A stretch of 5,561 nucleotides of DNA, from assembly GCA_944376955.1 (NCBI GenBank), contig CALWEB010000029.1, positions 1 through 5,561 of the forward strand, read 5' to 3'. Made by a program: the position numbers and the translations under genes. The DNA is from an uncultured Agathobaculum sp. GTDB lineage: Bacteria > Bacillota > Clostridia > Oscillospirales > Butyricicoccaceae. This document shows, in pieces, positions 1 through 4,097 of this stretch (position 1 is the first letter of the stretch; each line of letters starts with the position of its first letter). The notes below the pieces were generated by a model that was not told where the DNA came from, ran no database searches, and worked only from the letters and a program-made list of their open reading frames with translations.

Positions 1-15
1 AAAGGTGGGATAGAG

Positions 16-696
16 ATGAAAAAGCAGCTTTCCACCCCCGTTCTGGCCGTGCTGGCCATTGCCGCATGGCTGGTGGCAAGCAGCCTTGCCACTTGGCTCA
101 ATTACGCCTATGCCGATGCCCTTGGCATCAATGCGGTCTATCTGTGGGTTTGGGGGGCAGTGACGCTGCTGATCCCCTTACTGGCCGTTGAATACATCGA
201 ACGCGAACCATCCGACCGCTCGCCCCGCTGGGTAAATGCGCTCATGCTTTTGCTATGCACCGGAATCGTCTACCTGGCGCTTGCATACGGCGGCCGGTAC
301 GTTTGGTATCAGCCGGGCATCTGGTATCTGTGCCTGCTGGCACTGATCGGCATTGCGCTTTGGCTGTACCGGCTGCTGCCCTTCCGCCGCCCCATGCGAC
401 CGCGGCAGCCGCGCAGTAAAGCGAAAAATGTCTTTATTTTGCTGCTGGTATTCTATGTGCCATTCCTCGTGGTACTGCCGCTGTATCTGCTGGTGATGCA
501 CCCGGTCTCGGTCGCGCAGATTACCCCAGTGGGTGAAGCCGAAGGCGGTAGATATATCGGCCGCCTCACAGGCGACCGCTCACAGACTCCCCTCGGCATT
601 TACTTTTTTGTGGATGATGATACCGAGCGTTGGTATTATTACGATGTGCTGACCGGTGAGCCGGTTGATTACAACGATTCGCTTAACCCTTATTGA
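16..696 (+). CDS. Unrecognised five-pass membrane protein
   Basis: I do not recognise a family for this 226-residue protein. Hydrophobic stretches suggest five transmembrane helices at about residues 7-29, 36-58, 72-91, 102-121 and 138-161. The N-terminal MKK, the charged loop at 59-71 and the very basic loop at 123-137 all fit the cytoplasmic side, so the C-terminal domain (about 162-226) should lie outside the membrane. That tail is polar and aromatic-rich (IYFFVDDD, RWYYYDV) and looks like a small beta-rich fold, but this is inference. The ATG at 16 is preceded by AAAGGTGGG (1-9), a good ribosome binding site with 6 nt spacing. The stop codon sits inside the following terminator stem. The gene lies 78 bp upstream of the sigma factor on the same strand, so a link to envelope stress is possible but unproven, as the terminator separates them. 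That it is a real gene is well supported; its function is unknown. Confidence 0.85.
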   Translation: MKKQLSTPVLAVLAIAAWLVASSLATWLNYAYADALGINAVYLWVWGAVTLLIPLLAVEYIEREPSDRSPRWVNALMLLLCTGIVYLALAYGGRYVWYQPGIWYLCLLALIGIALWLYRLLPFRRPMRPRQPRSKAKNVFILLLVFYVPFLVVLPLYLLVMHPVSVAQITPVGEAEGGRYIGRLTGDRSQTPLGIYFFVDDDTERWYYYDVLTGEPVDYNDSLNPY

Positions 697-723
697 GGCT
701 TTGCAAAAAGCCTCAATTTTTTT
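692..723 (+). terminator. Intrinsic terminator after the membrane protein gene
   Basis: TTGAGGCTTT (693-702) pairs perfectly with AAAGCCTCAA (707-716) around a GCAA loop (703-706), which is a GNRA-type tetraloop. A692 can also pair with T717. Seven Ts follow (717-723). The TGA stop codon of the upstream gene (694-696) is part of the left arm, so translation termination and hairpin formation are tightly juxtaposed. It should isolate the membrane protein gene from the sigma factor gene downstream. Confidence 0.92.
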
Positions 724-759
724 GCAGTAATTCCCTCCCCCGCTGCGTCAAATGAATAG

Positions 760-766
760 AAAGGAC
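760..766 (+). promoter_or_regulatory. Ribosome binding site fixing a GTG start for the sigma factor
   Basis: AAAGGA (760-765) lies 9 nt before GTG 775. An in-frame TAG at 757-759 rules out an earlier start, and the next in-frame ATG (982) would delete most of sigma region 2. The GTG is therefore the only reasonable start. An ATG at 770 is closer to this site but out of frame. Confidence 0.75.
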
Positions 767-774
767 GTGATGCC

Positions 775-1299
775 GTGGCAACGATTGACAACCCAGCGCC
801 CTCGTATCTGCAGGACGAGGACGGCTTTGCGCGTCTGTTGGATGACTGGGGCGACCGCCTGCTGCGGCTATGCACACTCTACCTAAAGGACGTGCACCTT
901 GCTGAGGATGCCGTGCAGGAAACGCTCATCAAAGCATGGCGCAATGCGGACAAATTCCGTGGCGACGGCAGTGAGATCACATGGATGACGCGCATCGCGA
1001 TCAACGTGTGCAAAAGTTATCTGCGCTCCCCTTGGAAACGCCGCCGCGCACCCGCAGAAGAACTCGAACGGTTATTCGCGCCGTCGGACGACCCACAGGT
1101 AGACGACACGCTCCCCCACGCGATCATGGCGCTTTCCCGCCCGTACCGCGAGGTCATCCTGCTGTACTATTATCAGGAACTCAAAGCGCGCGAGATTGCC
1201 GATATTTTACATGTGGACGTCTCAACGGTCACCGCCCGCCTATCCCGCGCCCGTAAGCAGCTGCGCGAAGCGCTGAAAGGATGGTACTACGATGAATAA
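775..1299 (+). CDS. ECF-type RNA polymerase sigma factor (sigma-70 family)
   Basis: This 174-residue protein has the two-domain layout and length of extracytoplasmic-function sigma factors. Region 2 spans about residues 18-84, with the core-binding AEDAVQETLIKAW helix (43-55) and the promoter-melting/-10 recognition stretch TWMTRIAINVCKSYLR (69-84). A basic linker (SPWKRRR) leads to region 4 at about 113-167, where the helix-turn-helix (REIADILHVDVSTVTARLSR, 139-158) would read the -35 element. Regions 1 and 3 are absent, as expected. The overall look is that of SigV/ECF30-like factors of Firmicutes, a subgroup placement made from memory. The gene starts with GTG and overlaps the next gene by 8 nt if that gene begins at 1292, the classical arrangement for a sigma factor and its anti-sigma partner, giving coupled translation. 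The factor is presumably held inactive at the membrane by that partner. No clear autoregulated promoter is seen in the 50 bp after the upstream terminator. Confidence 0.95.
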   Translation: MATIDNPAPSYLQDEDGFARLLDDWGDRLLRLCTLYLKDVHLAEDAVQETLIKAWRNADKFRGDGSEITWMTRIAINVCKSYLRSPWKRRRAPAEELERLFAPSDDPQVDDTLPHAIMALSRPYREVILLYYYQELKAREIADILHVDVSTVTARLSRARKQLREALKGWYYDE

Positions 1300-2635
1300 A
1301 CGCAATATGAGGAGGGATTTGGATATGGAACTGCAACATATTACACTCTCGCCCGCGCGCCGCGCAGAAATCCTGCGCAGTATCGAGCCGCGCCACACCC
1401 GGTTGCGCTGGACAGCCGCCCGCATCCTGCTGGCCGCCACGCTCGCTGTGCTGCTGACTTTTTCCGCGCTTGCGGCTACCGTGCCCGCTTTGCGGGACGC
1501 GCTGCGAAATGCGCTCGGTGGCTTTACCGAACAGAGCCAGCCGATCACCGGCATCGCCGCCGAAGATAACGGCATTGAAGTGCGGCCAGTGGCTGCGCTG
1601 TCGAGCAGCAATTTGGTGCGCGTCTGGGTCGAGGTGCAGGACAAAACCGGCGACCGGCTCAGCGAGGATATGCGGATTGGCGGCTGGATCGAATTTGAAC
1701 AGGACGAAAACGCCCCAACCGTCAATGGCTGGACCGGTGGCGCAAAGGTTGTCTACTACGATGAGAACAGCCGCACCGCGCTCATCGAGATCAGCAACAT
1801 CGGCCGCCCGATCGCGGACAGCACCGAGGTCAACGTATCTTTCAGCAGTTTCCAGCCCTCTGAACAGGTGGAGGAAACGGTCGATTTCCCGCGTGAAATG
1901 CTGTCCGTCACGGGGCTGAAAAATATGACGGAGGACATGGGCGTACCTCTCTTTGCAGAGCATATCCCGCTGATTCCAGAACAGACCCCTTGCGAACTGG
2001 AAGGCAGCGACCGCGCACGCCTGTCCTCGGTCGGCTTTGGCGAGGATGGCAAGCTGCATATTCAAGTCGCCTTTCTGGGCGAGGCCAATCATTCCGGCAG
2101 CAGTATGTCCAGCCATGCGACCGACGCACGCAACCCTGAGCGATATTTTAGCGGCGGAAGATACTTCCAATACAACAGCCAGTGGTATTTTGATGAAGTA
2201 TACGACATCACCCCAGACGACCTCCCTTATATGACATTCCGCGATTTGAATGGCAGTTATATGCTACATGACCCTGTTGAAGGCGACTGGTCATGCACCA
2301 TCACGGTGGAAACGGCTGATGAAGTCGTCTATCACCCGAACGTGCAGGTCGGCGGCGCACTGGTCGAAGAAATCCGTGTCTCCGAGATCGGCGTCTCTGC
2401 GCGTTCTGCCAGCGAAGGCACCACTCTTGGATACCGTCCGACCTACGCCATCACCAAGGACGGCGAAAAGCTGTACCTCACCGATAACTGCATCGATGGC
2501 GGCTGGAACATTGACGACATGAACGATCCAAGCAGTTCGGGACACACCCACGACCAATGGATGTTTGACGAACCCCTTGACCCGTCTGAGATCGTTCTTT
2601 TGAACTTTGACGGCGTAGATGTTCCCCTGCAATAG
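1292..2635 (+). CDS. Membrane-anchored anti-sigma factor-like protein (DUF4179-type)
   Basis: The 447-residue product has a short basic cytoplasmic N-terminus (1-40), one transmembrane helix (about 41-63) and a large extracytoplasmic domain (64-447). This is the topology of regulators that tether an ECF sigma factor and sense envelope conditions. Segments such as VEEIRVSEIGVSA (358-370) and the end DPSEIVLLNFDGVDVPL (430-446) resemble clostridial DUF4179/DUF5643 proteins encoded next to ECF sigma genes; this family call is from memory. There is no zinc-binding HxxxCxxC anti-sigma motif. Three cysteines lie outside (234, 335, 400), so at most one intramolecular disulfide can form. The product follows the sigma gene with an 8-nt overlap, supporting a functional pair. 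The start is uncertain: ATG 1292 has GAAAGGA (1275-1281) 10 nt upstream, while in-frame ATG 1325 has a consensus AGGAGGG 8 nt upstream and would give 436 residues. I keep 1292 because residues 6-30 look like one continuous amphipathic helix. Inhibition of the neighbouring sigma factor is inferred. Confidence 0.85.
   Translation: MNKRNMRRDLDMELQHITLSPARRAEILRSIEPRHTRLRWTAARILLAATLAVLLTFSALAATVPALRDALRNALGGFTEQSQPITGIAAEDNGIEVRPVAALSSSNLVRVWVEVQDKTGDRLSEDMRIGGWIEFEQDENAPTVNGWTGGAKVVYYDENSRTALIEISNIGRPIADSTEVNVSFSSFQPSEQVEETVDFPREMLSVTGLKNMTEDMGVPLFAEHIPLIPEQTPCELEGSDRARLSSVGFGEDGKLHIQVAFLGEANHSGSSMSSHATDARNPERYFSGGRYFQYNSQWYFDEVYDITPDDLPYMTFRDLNGSYMLHDPVEGDWSCTITVETADEVVYHPNVQVGGALVEEIRVSEIGVSARSASEGTTLGYRPTYAITKDGEKLYLTDNCIDGGWNIDDMNDPSSSGHTHDQWMFDEPLDPSEIVLLNFDGVDVPLQ
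1310..1316 (+). promoter_or_regulatory. Internal consensus ribosome binding site for an alternative anti-sigma start
   Basis: AGGAGGG lies inside the first codons of the anti-sigma reading frame, 8 nt before the in-frame ATG at 1325. It matches the anti-Shine-Dalgarno sequence better than the site serving ATG 1292. It may be the true start or a second start giving a protein shorter by 11 residues. Confidence 0.5.
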
Positions 2636-2638
2636 GCG

Positions 2639-2667
2639 GAAATCCCCTCCCTTCCGGAGGGGATTTT
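2639..2667 (+). terminator. Probable intrinsic terminator of the sigma/anti-sigma operon
   Basis: AAATCCCCTCC (2640-2650) pairs with GGAGGGGATTT (2656-2666) around a 5-nt loop, giving an 11-bp GC-rich hairpin starting 4 nt after the TAG stop codon. The T-tract is short (TTTT, 2664-2667, then CCC), so termination may be less efficient than at the other two sites in this window. It separates the sigma operon from the rarA promoter just downstream. Confidence 0.75.
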
Positions 2668-2677
2668 CCCTGTCCTC

Positions 2678-2706
2678 TTGCAGGAACATATGTTCGGTGA
2701 TATAAT
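2678..2706 (+). promoter_or_regulatory. Sigma-A type promoter of rarA
   Basis: The -10 element TATAAT (2701-2706) is a perfect match to consensus. It lies 17 bp downstream of TTGCAG (2678-2683), which matches the -35 consensus TTGACA at 4 of 6 positions. Transcription would be expected to begin near A2713, giving a leader of about 23 nt before ATG 2736. The weak -35 and perfect -10 with optimal spacing fit a promoter whose output is set by a repressor; the LexA-like operator fills the spacer. Confidence 0.85.
2683..2696 (+). promoter_or_regulatory. LexA (SOS) operator in the rarA promoter
   Basis: GGAACATATGTTCG contains a perfect 12-bp palindrome, GAACATATGTTC (2684-2695). It matches the Bacillus-type LexA/DinR consensus CGAACRNRYGTTYG at 13 of 14 positions, differing only in the first base. 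It sits between the -35 and -10 hexamers, where bound LexA would block RNA polymerase. The downstream gene acts in replication-fork repair, which makes the functional assignment coherent. That LexA binds here is inferred from the motif and its position. Confidence 0.87.
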
Positions 2707-2719
2707 GTTGCTATCAACC

Positions 2720-2727
2720 GGAGGAGG
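2720..2727 (+). promoter_or_regulatory. rarA: Ribosome binding site deciding the rarA start
   Basis: GGAGGAGG lies 8 nt upstream of ATG 2736. A longer in-frame reading from GTG 2727 would start on the last base of the ribosome binding site itself and add only Met-Cys-Gly, so ATG 2736 is the credible start. Confidence 0.88.
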
Positions 2728-2735
2728 TGTGCGGC

Positions 2736-4061
2736 ATGGAGCAACAGACGCTGTTCGGCGGGGACAATACCCGTCCGCTTGCGGCGCGGCTGCGCCCACG
2801 CGACCTGTCCGAGTTTGTCGGGCAGACCCATCTGCTGGGCGAAGGCAAGGTGCTGCGCCGCCTGATCGAGAACGACCAAATCTCGTCCATGATCTTCTGG
2901 GGGCCGCCCGGCGTGGGCAAAACTACGCTCGCGCGCATCATTGCAAACCACACCAAAGCAACCTTCATCGACTTTTCGGCCGTTACCAGCGGTATTAAAG
3001 AGATTAAGCAGGTCATGCAGCAGGCTGAGGATAACCGCCGCTTTGGCGAGCGCACAATCGTATTTGTGGACGAGATCCAGCGCTTCAACAAGGCACAGCA
3101 GGACGCTTTTCTGCCCTTTGTCGAAAAGGGCAGCATCATCTTGATCGGTGCGACGACCGAAAACCCGTCCTTCGAGGTCAACGGCGCACTTTTATCGCGC
3201 TGCAAGGTGTTTGTTTTGCAGGCGTTGACAACGGATGACCTCACTTCCCTGCTCGCCCGCGCGTTGACCGACCCGCGCGGCTTTGGTGGACAGGAAATCC
3301 ACATTGCACATGACATGCTTGAGGCGATTGCCAACTTCGCCAATGGCGACGCGCGCGCGGCGCTGTCCACGTTGGAGATGCTCGTGCTCAACAGCGACAC
3401 GGACGGCAAAACCGTCCGCGTCACGCGCGAGACGCTCGAACAATGCATTTCAAAAAAATCGCTACTGTACGATAAAACCGGTGATGAGCACTATAACCTA
3501 ATTTCCGCGCTGCACAAATCCATGCGCAACTCCGACCCGGACGCGGCGGTCTACTGGCTTGCCCGGATGCTGGAAGCAGGTGAAGACCCGCTCTATATTG
3601 CACGGCGCGTGATCCGCTTTGCCAGCGAGGATGTCGGCATGGCTGACTCGCGCGCACTCGAGGTCGCGGTCGCGGCCTATCAGGCGTGCCACTTCATCGG
3701 AATGCCCGAGTGTAGCGTACATTTGACCCATGCGGTCGTGTATATGTCACTCGCGCCCAAGTCAAACGCCTTATATGTCGCTTACGAAAGCGCAAAAAAG
3801 GACGCGCTGACCATGTTGTCCGAACCCGTGCCGCTTGTCATCCGCAACGCGCCGACCCGCCTGATGAAGGAACTGGACTACGGCAAGGGGTATCAATATG
3901 CGCACGATACCGCCGACAAACTGACCGATATGCAGTGCCTGCCGGATGCACTGGAAGGCCGGACATATTACCGACCGACCGAACAAGGGCTGGAAGCCAA
4001 ATACAAAGCGCGGCTGGAACAGATCAAGGCGTGGAAACAGCAGCACCGCAAACCGGAATAA
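2736..4061 (+). CDS. rarA: Replication-associated recombination protein A (RarA/MgsA), AAA+ ATPase
   Basis: This 441-residue protein is a full-length RarA/MgsA (Mgs1/WRNIP1 family), a clamp-loader-like ATPase that acts with SSB at stalled or damaged replication forks. Visible landmarks are the N-terminal PLAARLRPRDLSEFVGQTHLLG (14-35), Walker A GPPGVGKT (56-63, Lys62), Walker B IVFVDEIQRFNKAQQD (108-123, Asp112-Glu113), sensor 1 GATTENPSF (138-146) and the arginine finger in LLSRC (Arg155). The lid and helical domains follow, including the NDPDAAVYWLARMLEAGEDP-like helical core (here SDPDAAVYWLARMLEAGEDP), with the tetramerisation C-terminus ending in the typical PTRLMKELDYGKGYQYAHD segment. 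Two small oddities are Gln115, where the relatives I remember have His (DEIHRFNK), and the N-terminal QQTLF, which resembles a sliding-clamp binding pentapeptide. The gene has its own promoter with a LexA box, so it is probably SOS-induced. It is convergent with glnS and shares its terminator. The start is ATG 2736, set by GGAGGAGG. Confidence 0.96.
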   Translation: MEQQTLFGGDNTRPLAARLRPRDLSEFVGQTHLLGEGKVLRRLIENDQISSMIFWGPPGVGKTTLARIIANHTKATFIDFSAVTSGIKEIKQVMQQAEDNRRFGERTIVFVDEIQRFNKAQQDAFLPFVEKGSIILIGATTENPSFEVNGALLSRCKVFVLQALTTDDLTSLLARALTDPRGFGGQEIHIAHDMLEAIANFANGDARAALSTLEMLVLNSDTDGKTVRVTRETLEQCISKKSLLYDKTGDEHYNLISALHKSMRNSDPDAAVYWLARMLEAGEDPLYIARRVIRFASEDVGMADSRALEVAVAAYQACHFIGMPECSVHLTHAVVYMSLAPKSNALYVAYESAKKDALTMLSEPVPLVIRNAPTRLMKELDYGKGYQYAHDTADKLTDMQCLPDALEGRTYYRPTEQGLEAKYKARLEQIKAWKQQHRKPE

Positions 4062-4097
4062 AAAAAGCACCCAAGTGGGTGCTTTTTTCATATTCCG
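4054..4097. terminator. Bidirectional terminator between rarA and glnS
   Basis: GCACCC (4067-4072) and GGGTGC (4077-4082) enclose an AAGT loop and are flanked by seven As on the left (4060-4066) and six Ts on the right (4083-4088). The hairpin is therefore followed by a U-tract on both strands. The symmetry goes further: CGGAATA (4054-4060) pairs with TATTCCG (4091-4097), leaving CA (4089-4090) as a bulge, for about 19 paired bases. The element starts within the last codons of rarA and ends next to the glnS stop codon (TTA at 4098-4100 on this strand), so it serves both convergent genes. Confidence 0.93.

Noticed and set aside
752..886. Short frame from ATG 752 or ATG 770 overlapping the sigma factor start (44 or 38 codons)
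   Set aside because: ATG 770 is only 4 nt from the AAAGGA site and the frame ends at TAA 884-886 with an Arg/Cys-rich product lacking features. It is most likely chance, though it could slightly dampen sigma translation.
1229..2170. A long open frame of 313 codons on the minus strand opposite the sigma tail and the anti-sigma gene
   Set aside because: It lies antisense to a well-supported gene pair, its product is of unusual low-complexity composition with no recognisable domain, and long antisense frames are expected in GC-rich coding DNA.
2727..2735. GTG 2727 as rarA start
   Set aside because: It falls on the last base of GGAGGAGG, so no ribosome binding site would precede it; ATG 2736 has ideal spacing.
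2714..3448. A 244-codon open frame on the minus strand opposite rarA
   Set aside because: It is fully antisense to conserved RarA motifs, is Ser/Arg/Val-rich without any domain, and would also cover the rarA ribosome binding site.
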